A DNA stretch of 64,000 bases from Bombus terrestris (GCF_910591885.1 NC_063285.1:6419395-6483394); one strand, 5' to 3'. Positions 48,491 to 58,545 are shown, counted from the first letter of the stretch. Translations and numbers: made by a program. Notes: generated from the letters alone by a model not told the origin.

Positions 48491-49218
48491 TAATACATAT
48501 ATTGATATTATTCGTATGTTTATTGAATGAAACGTATGGAAATCGTAACATAAGTAATTAGTTGTTTCATAAGAGGTATTGTGCAGAAAAGAGCACTTAT
48601 CAAGAATAATTTACAAATAACATTTTTTTCTCATTCAAATAAGCTGAAGTAGGTAGCAATTCCATAATATAATATGTGTGGCGGCACTCGACAAGCCAAA
48701 TACCATCACTCGACACTAATTAGCGCCGGGCGACGGCAGTACAGTGGTCAGTGCCACTTGACCGTGAACCTCCGAGCAGGACGGACCTCTCAGTCCAAAA
48801 GGAATATTAGGCGTAGGACCTGTAGAGTGAGCGCATCATCTACACAGTATCCAGTTAGAGAGAAAAAAAGACAAAAAGTGAAAAATAGTGAAAAATAGTG
48901 CTCGAGTTACCCTCATTATAAATAAAAAAAAAAATAAATAAATAAATAAAAAAAATAGAAGACAAAGATAGTGAAACCGAAATCAAGGAGACAGAACTCG
49001 CCATAAACTCAATAAAACAAGGGATTAAAAGAAGAATATCAAATTAAGAGACAACTAAAGACAGCAACAGTAGCATAAGACTTTCCGCACAAAAGACGCG
49101 AAAACTCAACCCTCCGCCAAACCTGATAAGCAGGAACAAAAAAACATATAATAGTCGAGAAAGCATAAACCAAGAAGAAAACGATACACAAGAAGCGTAC
49201 TGCGAAAAAAACGAAAAC

Positions 49219-51031
49219 ATGAAGCAGGCAAGAAGCTCTCCGCCAACAGCAATACCAACAAAAAATAGATTTGAAGTCTTGCAAGCACAAGAATCCTGTT
49301 TTTCTCAACTGCAGGGTCACCCAAAATCAATATCAACGAAAAAATCAGAAACTCAAAATACGATTGTGGAAAGCATAAAAAAAAGAATGAAATATTACGA
49401 AACAAAGCAAACAGGCAGGCTACGTCCCTGGTTGCAACATCAGAAATCCGAAACAGAAGCAAGGATGTACGGACAAACACCCCCCCCCCCCCCGTCACAC
49501 CTTGGAAACCGGCAACATCACAAGCGCAGCCTACGCGGAAAAATCCAAACCATCGACAACGCCGTTGAAGGGACAGGCACATAATGGACTGCCCACCAGC
49601 CACCCCGTTGAAGACCATGCGGACGCCCTCGCATCGGCAAAAGGGGGCAGCCCACCCTCCAATTAACATAACCCTACAAGATATAAGGGACACTATTGCT
49701 CTCATGGAAAATCCACTAAAAATTAGGAATTTCCACAACAAAAGAGTACGCACAGGTAAGCACGTACTATACCTACAGAATTTAAGCGATTATACCAAAG
49801 GGAAAGAAATATTGACCGCGGTCAACACAGCATACTACACGTGCACACCCAAATCGGAAAACACCACACTTATTTACTAAAAGGGCCAGGCAATAGCTTT
49901 ACAGAATTAGAAATACCAGAGGACCTACAAGCCCTACAAATAGACGACATACAATTCACGAAAGTGTCACGATTCGCGACAAGAAAATCAAGGGAGAACA
50001 AGTCATCATGGGAGAACATATTGCTCCCAATCTACATAGTTCAAGTATCCCCCAATAGCAATATTGGAAAACTACAAACAATAAATAGATTAAATTACCT
50101 AAAAGTACTGTTGAGGTGGCCGTGAGTGAGTTATAGTTGTAGTAGTTGGGCCTGATCCGCTGTAATTGTCACTGGGGGCTGTAGATGTCGCTGCCGGGGT
50201 ACTGCTGATTTTTCCTCCGTTTTTTGGTGCGTGGGAGTAAAATCGGACTCCAGCCGCCGGGATTCGAACCCGGGTTCCGAACGTTCGCAACCTAAGACGT
50301 TAACCACTGCGCTGCCGTCGTCCGACATTAGTTAGTGTCGAGTGGTGGTATTTGGCTTGTCGAGTGCCGCCACAGTACAATGGGAAAAAATAAAAAAATA
50401 CAACATTACTCAATGCCACACATTAGAAAGAATAGGTCACACAGCGAAAAACTGTAACCTAAATTACTGCTGTGTAAAATGCATTCACCTGCACGGACCA
50501 GGCGAGTGTAAGATAAAAAAAGAAGACGTAGTAAGCAAAGGGAAAATCTACTGTGTAAATTGCAAAAACTTCGGGTATCCCGCATCATACAAAGGATGCC
50601 CAAAACTCGTTGAGTTACATAAAAAGCTCAACGAAAAGATCACCAAAGCGAAAAAAACAAAAACCGAACGGATCGCCAAAATAAGCCGTAAATACGTCCC
50701 CGAACTAAAGTTCGCGGACGTAGTAAATCAAGGAACAAGCCTAAACCAGACCATCGAGAATCCTCCACAATTAATAAATACAAATCAAAACCCCAACCCA
50801 ACAGTAAACATACCCCAACTAAACATAATAAACGTCATTGAAAACTTCAACATAAATATACTAAAAGTATTAAATGAACAACAAAAGCAGTTAAACGAAA
50901 TGAAAAAATCATTAAAAACGCAGGAGGAAAGGATCGACTCTATCTTCAGCACTATCGATAGTATAAATGAAAGTAATTTCAATAACTGCCAACTCAATAA
51001 TTTAAAACCAAATACAGATACAGTATGCTAA
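49219..51031 (+). pseudogene. LINE ORF1 (gag-like), frameshifted and interrupted
   Basis: Starts at ATG 49219 (MKQARSSPPTAIPTKNRFE), matching the intact ORF1 of the other copy (MKQKRSPQPMAIPIKNRFE). The reading passes through several frames (49219-49584, 49584-49880, 49841-50108) and resumes after the insertion at 50379. Zinc knuckles CHTLERIGHTAKNC (first Cys pair damaged), CVKCIHLHGPGEC and CVNCKNFGYPASYKGC follow, then a Gln/Asn-rich tail to 51031. ORF1 proteins bind LINE RNA and form particles. Confidence 0.85.
50109..50373 (-). mobile_element. 265-bp element with tRNA-like A/B boxes and LTR-like ends
   Basis: Inserted in the LINE ORF1 with AGTAC on both sides (50104-50108 and 50374-50378); the uninterrupted site can be inferred from the sister copy. 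On the minus strand it runs from TGTGGCGGCACTCGACAAG (its first T can equally be counted in the duplication) to CACCTCAACA. Inside is a tRNA-like module: GCAGCGCAGTGGTTAACG (A-box/D-arm) and CCGGGTTCGAATCCCGG, a perfect T-arm with B box. There is no poly(A) tail. The tRNA-like part suggests a SINE; the TG...CA ends and short duplication suggest an LTR-type or other integrase. Frames reading through it (50099-50328) are not genes. Confidence 0.7.
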
Positions 51032-51049
51032 CTCTTCCACCTTCCACAT

Positions 51050-51655
51050 CGTACTTATCTCAGAAACAAAATTGAACAAAAGACACAAAGTACACTTCAA
51101 AAACTACTCTATGAAAGCACACGGCGGACCGAACGCTGCCCAAGGTGGAGGAACGGCAATCCTCATAAAAAATCCTCTGATGTTCAAAACAATGCAAAAC
51201 GACAAAATAACAAGTTTCAAAATCCTAGAAACGATCATAAAAATAAAAATAAGCAATAAGGAAAACTTATTTAGCACTGCAGAAAAAATTTAACGACGAA
51301 TTCAACAATCTCTTTGAACTTTTACACATCGACAAACAGGAAAATTACTATACAATAGCTGGCGACCTTAATGTAAAACATGCAAGCTGGAAAAACGAAC
51401 TAAACAACACGAGAGGAAACTTCATTAGAAACTGGCTAGACAATAAAAGTATATACTACATAACAAACCTTTACAGCTCCGAGCTACCCTCTTACCGAAA
51501 AGAAGGCTCTTACCTGGGCACATGCCTAGCAGACGCGCGATTAAAATTTCAAAATTTTAACACACTCTCAATATCCTAGACTGTAACAGCGACCATAACG
51601 TCATAGTATTTCAGATAAACAAGAATACATCTGACTTCCTAACACTTGAATTCTA
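51050..51655 (+). pseudogene. LINE ORF2 fragment, endonuclease domain
   Basis: Reads ISETKLNKRHKV, then NAAQGGGTAILIKNP, then GDLNVKHASWKNE (near 51362), then SYLGTCLADARL and SDHNVIVF (near 51590). This is the AP-endonuclease domain of ORF2, homologous to the minus-strand copy. It is frameshifted several times (for example after 51290) and ends near DFLTLEF. RT is absent. Confidence 0.82.
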
Positions 51656-51956
51656 ATTGTAGGGTGGTACAGGCAAGAGTACCGATACGCGACGGTACGA
51701 TGTAGCCATGCATTATTACATTCTTTTCTCTTTTTTTTTTTAAGATTATTATTGTTAAATAAAAAAAAATTAAGCCGCTGTTGCGCTGTGCTTATGTACG
51801 ATATTTTAATTTATGTCCTGAAAGCCTGGACGCAAAAACAGGACAGTTCGCTAGCCTATTAGGGAGGGGCTGGGAGGGGATGGACTGGGAGGGGCGGGGA
51901 GGGGTGTTCTGTGGGATTAGTATAATATTTGTTTATCTATTTACATATTTACATAT
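51656..51956. other. Junction of two LINEs and 3' untranslated part of the minus copy
   Basis: 51743-51956 is the 3' untranslated region of the minus-strand LINE, with a C-rich stretch (G-rich on the + strand) at 51868-51905 and an A-rich tract read on the minus strand at about 51728-51742. 51656-51727 is a short spacer with a GGTACAGG...CGACGGTACG near-palindrome. Confidence 0.5.
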
Positions 51957-54900
51957 TTACACTTTGATTCGGTGAGCGTTGCCGTTCTGTGGCTCTTTAT
52001 CTTGTTGTTTTTGTTGTGAATTCCGTATCCACCAATATTTTTTTGTGTTTTTTCTGTGTTTGTCTTCTGTATCCTTTTGGGGGAGGGCCATGTTGTATCT
52101 CCACCTAGTGTCTGCCGTGCGGCCATCTAGGTTTTCCTCGTATTGAATAGATTTCATTTCTATTTTCCTTTGCATATGATAAATTATGGGTATGTTGTTT
52201 TGGTCTTGGAGATAGTTTCTTTCGTCTAGGTATAGAAAGGCTTCGGGGGGGATGTAGCCTGTTAACAGAGTGTTTTTGAAGTATGCGTCGTTTGGGTATA
52301 AGCAGCCGAAGATTAGGCTGTTTTCTTTGATCTTCGCGGCTTGCGAGAAGTGATTTCTCGTTAGTTTTAAGATGTGACAGTCGATGCGGTGGATGTTGGC
52401 TAAGTCGTATATTTTTTTGTTTTTTACGTATTTTCTGTATCCGCTGTGTTCTGATCTGTAAATGCTCAGGCAAGCTCTGATGCATTTTCTTTCAAATATG
52501 CGAATTTTTTCCATTATTGACGCAGGTATGTTGTACCATATTGGGCAGCCGTAGGTTATAATGGGTCTTATTAGCGATTGGTAGCACATGATTCTTACTT
52601 TGCTATCGAGAAGTCTGGAGTAAAACAGCCTTTTTGTATTCCAAAAAGCTTTGCTGGCTTTGGAGAGTTGGATTTCGATGTGTTGCTTATAATTTAGTTT
52701 TTCATTTATGTTTATTCCTAGGTATTTTACGCAGTTTTTGTGTGGTATGAGGTTCTCTTCGTTTGCTTTTTCTTTTAGGCGGAATTTCCTGACTTGTTCC
52801 CTTTCTGCTGGGCCGATTTTGCTTGTTCTGGGTCTGAATAGTATGGTTTCGCATTTGCTTGCGTTAATTTTTAGTTTCCATGTATGATAGTAATCGCTGA
52901 TTTTGTTAAAGAGTTCTTGCAGTTCTGTTCTTATCGTTTTGGTTTTGCGGCCTGTTACGTAGATGATTAGGTCATCCGCGAAGGCTATGGAGCGTTTGTG
53001 TGTGGATGTGTTGAGGTTAAAGAGGTTTAGTAAGTCGTTATTGTAGATGCTGAAGAGTAGCGGGGAATTTACTGTTCCTTGTTGCAGGCCGTTCTCTATG
53101 GAGAATTCTTTGCTTGAAGTGTGCGAGCCGTCGGTCATTATGAAAGTTTTGTTTGTTACCATGTCCCATACTATTTTGATTAGGTATTTGGGGAAGTTCT
53201 TTTTAATCATTTTATAAATGAGCCCTGGGATCCAGACGGTGTCGAAGGCTTTTTCGATGTCTATTAGGCAGGCGGCTACTCGCTGGTTTGCGTTAAGTGC
53301 CCAGCAGATATCCGACGTAAGTTTGTTTATTGCGTGGATTGTGGAGTGTTTGTGGCGGAAGCCGAATTGGTTTTCCGGGATTATCTTATTTTTTGAGCAG
53401 AAGGCTGCTAGGGGGTTGTTTATGATCATTTCGTATACTTTGCTTATGTTGGGGAGGAGGCTTATGGGTCGTAGGTTTGCAGGTGATGAGCCGTCTTTAT
53501 TTTTTTTTGTAATGGCTATGAGTTTGGCTTTTTTCCATTTTTTGGGGAAGTACGTGTTGTTTAGTGCATTATTAAACAGTACTGTGTAGTACCATTTTAT
53601 TTTGTTTGGTAGGCGTTTGAGCGAGATGTTTGGGATGCCATCGAAGCCGGCGGATTTTTTGTTGTTTAGCGTGGAGAAGATTGTACTTAGTTGATTGAAG
53701 TTTGTAAAGTAGTTTATTTCTGGGTCGGGCTGTTTGGGGTCGTCCGATGTGTTTTCGTTTGAGAATGTGCAGACTGTTTTGTTTAGCGCTATGTCTTGTT
53801 TTATTTTATTTTTTAGTATGTTTGTTTCGGCGATGATAATTCTGTTTAATTGTTCTCGGTCCATGTGTTCGTTTTGTGTGTGAGTTTTGGCGAAGTGGGT
53901 GCCGATAATGTCTAGTTTTTCCGTTGTTTTTGATATTATGAAGTTGCCCTCTGCGTCTTTGTTGGTGTTGTGTATCTCGATGCCTGCTTCTTGGATGAGG
54001 GAGGCTTTTTCTGGAGGCAGTTTGAGGGGCGGGATGGAGTTTTGTTCCTTTGGTCTGAAAATTTGATTTATCTGTGGGAACATGCTAGCAGAGTCTTTTT
54101 TGGAGATATTCTTTATTTTGTTTGTCCAGTATTGATTTATAGAGTTTGCGAATTCTTGTTTTAGTTGTGATTTTATTTCGTGTAGCAGGTACTTTAGGAA
54201 TTCTATGTCTTCTCTTTTGTCGTAAGAGTAGTTGTGTCTTAGGTAGTTTAATTTCGATAGTATGTAGCTTTTATCTCGTTGTAGTTTTTTTATTTTATAG
54301 TTTATATATGGCTCGCAGGAGTCTTTTTTTTTAAATGTCGGTACGGATTCTTGTAGGGCGATTTGTATATGTTTTTCTATTTCGTCTATGAACGAGTCGA
54401 TTTGTCTGTCTGTTAGGTTGACATTGTTGTAGATTTTTAGGTCGCAGTTCTGTTCGAGCAGGTTTTGGAACTTTTTCCAGTCTGTCTTTTTGTAGTTGTA
54501 CCTGGGTGTTTCGGTCTGCGTTTCGAGTGTTAGGTAGTCGGATGTGTTTTTGCTTATCTGAAATATTATGGCGTTATGGTCGCTGTCGTAGTCTATGGTT
54601 TTGAGAGTGTTATTTGGTCGTAAGTTTTGGAATTTTATTCGGGCGTCTGCTAGGCATATGTCTAGGTAGGAGCGTGCTTTTGGGTAAGAGGGTAACTCGG
54701 AGCCATAAAGGTTTGTTTTGTAGAAGATGCTTTTATTGTCTAGCCAGGTTCTGACGGAGTTTCCTCTCGTGTTGTTTATTTCGTTTTTCCAGCTGGTATG
54801 TTTGGCGTTAAGGTCACCGGCTATTATGTAGTAGTTTTCCTGTTTGTCGAGCTGTAAAAGTTGGAAGAGATTGTCGAATTCGTCGTTAAATTGTTTCTGG

Positions 54901-55247
54901 TTTCCGTAGGCTGCGTAGGCTGCAGAGATAAATAAGTTTTCCTTATTGTTTATTTTTATTTTTATGATCGTCGTCTCTAGGATTTTGAAGTTTGTTATTT
55001 TGTCGTTTTGTATTGTTTTGAACTTCAGGGGGTTTTTTATGAGGATTGCCGTTCCTCCTCCTTGGGTGGCGTTTGGTCTGTCATGTCTTATTATAGAGTA
55101 GTTTTTGTATTGCACCTTATGTCTATAGTTCAGTTTGGTTTCTAAGATAAGTACTATGTCGGGGGTTTCTTTCTTAATTAGAGTTAGCAAGCTGTATCTT
55201 TTTTGGTTTGAGATTAGAGAGTTGGCGTTTATTGATATGATTTTCAG
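51957..55247 (-). CDS. LINE ORF2: AP-endonuclease / reverse transcriptase
   Basis: ORF2 nicks the target and copies the element RNA into DNA there. An uninterrupted frame runs from the stop at 51957 back to about 55316. Endonuclease motifs (residue numbers counted from 55247): INANSL at 6-11, ETKLN near 36, GGGTAI near 65, GDLNAKH near 143, SYLDICLAD near 192, SDHNAI near 222. RT motifs: LRPISLLP near 594, QFGFRHKHST near 628, LIDIEKAFDTVW near 662, GLQQGTVNSPLLF near 716, catalytic FADD near 755. A Cys/His-containing tail follows. There is no ATG before the endonuclease: position 55247 is CTG, exactly where the related LINE at 60404 has its ATG. The frame overlaps the end of ORF1 by about 10 bases in the +1 frame. 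So the start codon was lost, or initiation is non-AUG or by reinitiation. Confidence 0.92.
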   Translation of the reverse strand: MKIISINANSLISNQKRYSLLTLIKKETPDIVLILETKLNYRHKVQYKNYSIIRHDRPNATQGGGTAILIKNPLKFKTIQNDKITNFKILETTIIKIKINNKENLFISAAYAAYGNQKQFNDEFDNLFQLLQLDKQENYYIIAGDLNAKHTSWKNEINNTRGNSVRTWLDNKSIFYKTNLYGSELPSYPKARSYLDICLADARIKFQNLRPNNTLKTIDYDSDHNAIIFQISKNTSDYLTLETQTETPRYNYKKTDWKKFQNLLEQNCDLKIYNNVNLTDRQIDSFIDEIEKHIQIALQESVPTFKKKDSCEPYINYKIKKLQRDKSYILSKLNYLRHNYSYDKREDIEFLKYLLHEIKSQLKQEFANSINQYWTNKIKNISKKDSASMFPQINQIFRPKEQNSIPPLKLPPEKASLIQEAGIEIHNTNKDAEGNFIISKTTEKLDIIGTHFAKTHTQNEHMDREQLNRIIIAETNILKNKIKQDIALNKTVCTFSNENTSDDPKQPDPEINYFTNFNQLSTIFSTLNNKKSAGFDGIPNISLKRLPNKIKWYYTVLFNNALNNTYFPKKWKKAKLIAITKKNKDGSSPANLRPISLLPNISKVYEMIINNPLAAFCSKNKIIPENQFGFRHKHSTIHAINKLTSDICWALNANQRVAACLIDIEKAFDTVWIPGLIYKMIKKNFPKYLIKIVWDMVTNKTFIMTDGSHTSSKEFSIENGLQQGTVNSPLLFSIYNNDLLNLFNLNTSTHKRSIAFADDLIIYVTGRKTKTIRTELQELFNKISDYYHTWKLKINASKCETILFRPRTSKIGPAEREQVRKFRLKEKANEENLIPHKNCVKYLGININEKLNYKQHIEIQLSKASKAFWNTKRLFYSRLLDSKVRIMCYQSLIRPIITYGCPIWYNIPASIMEKIRIFERKCIRACLSIYRSEHSGYRKYVKNKKIYDLANIHRIDCHILKLTRNHFSQAAKIKENSLIFGCLYPNDAYFKNTLLTGYIPPEAFLYLDERNYLQDQNNIPIIYHMQRKIEMKSIQYEENLDGRTADTRWRYNMALPQKDTEDKHRKNTKKYWWIRNSQQKQQDKEPQNGNAHRIKV

Positions 55248-55305
55248 ATGTTTAACTTTTATCTGGTTTATTTTCTGCTGTGATTGGTGGGCGGGTGTGT
55301 TTTGG

Positions 55306-56709
55306 CTAATCTTCGTCTATATTTTCGATGATGTTGGAGATGGAATCGATTCCTTCTTCATGCGTATTTAGTGCTTTTTTGATTTCGTTTAGTTGGGTTT
55401 GTTGGTCGCTTAGTGCTTTTAGGATGCTTTTTTTGAAGTCTTCAATGACATTTATTATGCTTATTTGGGGTGCGTCTATTGTTGGGTTTGGGTTTTGTTT
55501 GGCTTGTGCCGCTAAGTTTGTTACTAGCGGGCTTGTCTCGTTTATACTTGTTTTTTGTTTTACTATATCCGCGAACTTTAGCTCGGGGACGTACTTACGG
55601 CTTATTTTGGCGATTCTTTCGGTTTTTGATGTTTTTGCTTTGGTGATTTTTTCATTAATCTTTTTCCGTAGTTCGACGAGTTTTGGACATCCTTTGTAAG
55701 ATGCAGGATGTCCGTAGTTTTTGCAGTTTACGCAGTAGATTTTTTCTTTGCTTACTGCTGCTTCTTTTTTTATTTTGCACTCACCTGGCCCGTGCGGTTC
55801 AGTGCATTTTACACAGCGATAGTTTAGGTTACAGTTTTGTGCAGTGTGGCCTATTCGCTGGCATTTGTAGCACTGCGTGATATCGTTTTTTTTTATTTTT
55901 TCCCATGCTATTTTTAGATAGTTGAGTCTGTTTATTTTTAATAGGTTCCCAATGTTGCTATCGGGGGAGACTTGAATTATATAGATTGGGAGCAATGTGT
56001 TGTTCTCCCTTGATTTTCTTGTTGTGAATCGGGTCACTTTGGTGAAGTTAACTTCTTCTATATTCAGGGCTTTTAGATCTTCTAGTATTTCCGCTTCTGT
56101 GTAGCTGTTTCCTAGCCCTTTTAGTAGATACGTATGGGGTTTTTGAGATTTTGGGGTGTATGTGAAGTAGGCCGTGTTGGCTGCGGTCAGTATTTTTTTT
56201 GCATTTGTGTAGTCATTTATGTTTTGAAGGTAAAGCACGTGCTTACCTGAGTGGATTCTTTTGATGTGGAAATTCTTGATTTTGAGTGAAGTTTCCATGA
56301 GTGCTATTGTATCTTTTGGGTTTTGTAATGTTATGTTGATGGGGGGTGGCCTGGCCCCTTTTGCCGAAGTGGGGGGGTCTGCCTGTTCTTCAGCGGGGTG
56401 GCTGGATGGCAGGCCTTTATAATTTTGGTTTTTCAGTAATGTTGAATGATGTGGTGTTGTTGTTTTTTTTGGCGGAGCGGCGGGGGAGGTACTTGTCCGG
56501 GCGGCATTGTTTTTGTTCGTGGTTATCGGTGATGTGACCAGGGGTGTGGGCTGTCTGGTTGCTTTTTTCCTTAGTAAGTCGTTTTTTTTTTTTAATGTTT
56601 CGATGATAGTTTCCTGCGATTGCGATGCGCAGGGGTCTTGAGCTTGGAGGGCTTCAAATCTGTTTTTTATTGGGATTGCCATTGGTTGGGGGCTTCTTTT
56701 TTGTTTCAT
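55306..56709 (-). CDS. LINE ORF1: gag-like RNA-binding protein
   Basis: 467 residues from an ATG (MKQKRSPQPMAI). The order is a Pro/Thr-rich N-terminus, then a folded region (ITLQNPKDTIALMETSLKI ... YLLKGLGNSYTEAEI) of the kind seen before the knuckles in Jockey-type ORF1. Three zinc knuckles follow: CYKCQRIGHTAQNC, CVKCTEPHGPGEC and CVNCKNYGHPASYKGC (about residues 270-345), then a C-terminal heptad-like stretch (LKALSDQQTQLNEIKKAL) that may be a coiled coil. Ends with TAG at 55306. Intact, unlike its + strand relative. Confidence 0.92.
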   Translation of the reverse strand: MKQKRSPQPMAIPIKNRFEALQAQDPCASQSQETIIETLKKKNDLLRKKATRQPTPLVTSPITTNKNNAARTSTSPAAPPKKTTTPHHSTLLKNQNYKGLPSSHPAEEQADPPTSAKGARPPPINITLQNPKDTIALMETSLKIKNFHIKRIHSGKHVLYLQNINDYTNAKKILTAANTAYFTYTPKSQKPHTYLLKGLGNSYTEAEILEDLKALNIEEVNFTKVTRFTTRKSRENNTLLPIYIIQVSPDSNIGNLLKINRLNYLKIAWEKIKKNDITQCYKCQRIGHTAQNCNLNYRCVKCTEPHGPGECKIKKEAAVSKEKIYCVNCKNYGHPASYKGCPKLVELRKKINEKITKAKTSKTERIAKISRKYVPELKFADIVKQKTSINETSPLVTNLAAQAKQNPNPTIDAPQISIINVIEDFKKSILKALSDQQTQLNEIKKALNTHEEGIDSISNIIENIDED

Positions 56710-57190
56710 GTTTTCGTTTTTTTCGTAACGCTCTTCTTGAGAATCGCTTTCTTCTTCTTTTCAATTTTCTTGTCTGATTTCTTTTTTGTTCCTGCTTATC
56801 AGGTTTGGAGGCGGATTGAGTTTCCGCGTCTTTTGTGCAGCGGGTCTTATGCTGCTATCTTTAATTATCTGTTGCTTTTCTATCTTCCTTTTGACCCCTT
56901 TTTTTGTCGGACTTATGGCGGATTCCGCCTCCTTGGTTTCAATTTCATTCCTTTCCTCTTCTATTTTTATATTGTTTGTAGTGTGGGTGATGTTATCACT
57001 ATTTTTTCACTGCTTAGCACTCTTTTTGTTTTTTTTTCTCCGCTCTCTCACTGTATACTGTACACTGAATAGATTGCTGCGCTCACTGTTAGGGCCTACG
57101 CCTGGTAGTCCCTTAGGGCCGAGAGGTCCGGCCTGCTCGGAGGATCACGGTCAACTGACGAGAACGAGTATTTTCAACGCGGTATGAGCG

Positions 57191-57594
57191 TTGGCTGAAA
57201 TAGTTAGTTTTGTTATTTCATGTTATCGAATAGAGAAAATATTGTAGAAAACATACGTGTATGTATGAGAGAAAGTGGTATTTTTAGACGTGCAGTCAGA
57301 TATATAAAATCTATTCTGACTTCGTTTCCCAGGCAATGAATTGTGAAGTTTCGTCATATACGTACGCGTATACTTAAAAAGTAGCGAATCAAGTGGACGG
57401 AACTTCACAATTGATTTTCTAGAAAACCAAGTCTTGAGTCAGAACTTGTTACTTCATCGTCGACATATTTTTGTATAGGAAATCAGGCCCTTTCGTCCTG
57501 CACCATCATAATACTCTAATTTTCTCACCTACTTCAATTTCGAAACTATTCAGTTTCACTGGATTACGTATAATTACCAACAGCAAAATACTAA
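57191..57594. other. Spacer between LINE and LTR-like repeat
   Basis: AT-rich; nothing recognised. Confidence 0.35.
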
Positions 57595-58146
57595 TGTCGC
57601 GGCACTCGTCCACGAAACTTTCCACGACTTCGCGACACAAAGAGCTATGCCGTCAAAGCGCAATACCGACGTGTCCAATCTATCATCGATATCTCTAAGT
57701 TTCTTTCGCCGAATTCTCAGAAGAACGTATACGTGGCGACCGCCGTGGTAGATCTAATAAACACACGTGTAGTTGGGATATGGAGGGGCAACAAAGATAA
57801 GACTCCATGGTTTCGAACAAAAGCATCAGTTAGTCTATCTCAAGCTGCGAAGTACGACAGATCTCGTTATAAGCAAACCACTAACAAAGCCTTAATTGTT
57901 ATATTTTCGTCTTAATTGTTCATTGTTGATCGTTGACTGAAATTGTTGCTTCTTTATTTATTATTAAACTTTTGATAACAAATCCAGTGTAGTTTTCCGT
58001 ATGCACTCATTCCAACCACCTCTCTTCTCTAATAGAAATAGGGGATCAATCAGTTCGTGGCGTCGATTGTTTAATCGTAACGAGAATTTACAACTCTCGT
58101 TGACGCGTTATCTCGTGATCGCGTCGCTCCGCGAACGGTTGAAACA
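57595..58146 (+). repeat. LTR-like repeat, family A copy (552 bp)
   Basis: Starts TGTCGCGGCACTCGTCCACG, ends GAACGGTTGAAACA. Closely matches 43259-43811 along its length, with nearly identical length. No target duplication. Confidence 0.65.
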
Positions 58147-58160
58147 CCGGCCAAAAACAG

Positions 58161-58520
58161 CGTCGCCGCTACGTGTAACGGTCTAACGAAGACGAATTCG
58201 AATTTTCCGACTCCCTCCCGACCAGTTCAAATAAATCGACGCAACCGAAAAGCGTTTACTATCTATCAGCATCTACGAGTATCTTTCTGTATCGACGAGC
58301 TATCTAAGTGTTATCACAAGTTATCTACCGAGTTATCGACGATTATCTAGGCAGCATTTACTGAGTATTAATTAACAATTTTATACTGTGTACGAGCTAC
58401 TCAGCGAATATAATCTGTATATGTATTTATCATTTTTAAATATATTCAACGGTTACGACAACAAGCAATAACATCCAGTAAATCTCACGGTCAAACATCC
58501 TATTTACCAGTCCTCCATAC
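58161..58520 (+). repeat. LTR-like repeat, family B copy 2 (left end missing)
   Basis: Matches 7559-7870 from GTCGCCGCTACGTG through ATCTCACGGTCAAACATCC, with ACCAGTTCAAATAAA in place of the TATA block. It follows the family A copy after only 14 bases, so the two repeats form a composite here. Confidence 0.55.
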
Positions 58521-58545
58521 TTTCATTGCAAAGAACCGGTACATT

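Larger units (their letters stand above)
48674..51655 (+). mobile_element. Jockey/R1-type LINE, broken + strand copy
   Basis: Starts TGTGGCGGCACTCGACAAGC. From 48758 the 5' untranslated part (TTGACCGTGAACCTCCGAGCAGG) matches the 5' end of the nearly intact minus-strand copy at 51728-57190. A broken ORF1 and then a partial ORF2 follow, ending in the endonuclease domain near 51655. It has been invaded by the 265-bp tRNA-like element at 50109-50373. The two LINE copies lie tail to tail. Frameshifts, a C-run at 49481-49494 and the missing RT make it inactive. Confidence 0.85.
51728..57190 (-). mobile_element. Nearly full-length Jockey/R1-type LINE
   Basis: About 5.4 kb on the minus strand: a 5' untranslated part (57190-56710), ORF1 (56709-55306), ORF2 (about 55247-51957) and a 3' untranslated part to an A-rich tract. 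Both ORFs are open along their whole length, which is unusual in this window and points to recent insertion. ORF2 has endonuclease and RT domains and no RNase H that I can recognise. The 5' end is fixed only roughly, and no target duplication was found. Confidence 0.9.

Noticed and set aside
50225..50330. A tRNA gene on the minus strand
   Set aside because: The T-arm and A-box are clear, but the acceptor stem does not pair and the sequence lies inside a mobile element with target duplication, so it is a tRNA-derived module rather than a working tRNA.
53218..57187. Plus-strand hydrophobic open frames (for example 53218-53589, 55328-55699, 56620-57187)
   Set aside because: They are antisense shadows of the LINE ORF1 and ORF2, which show full domain order on the minus strand.
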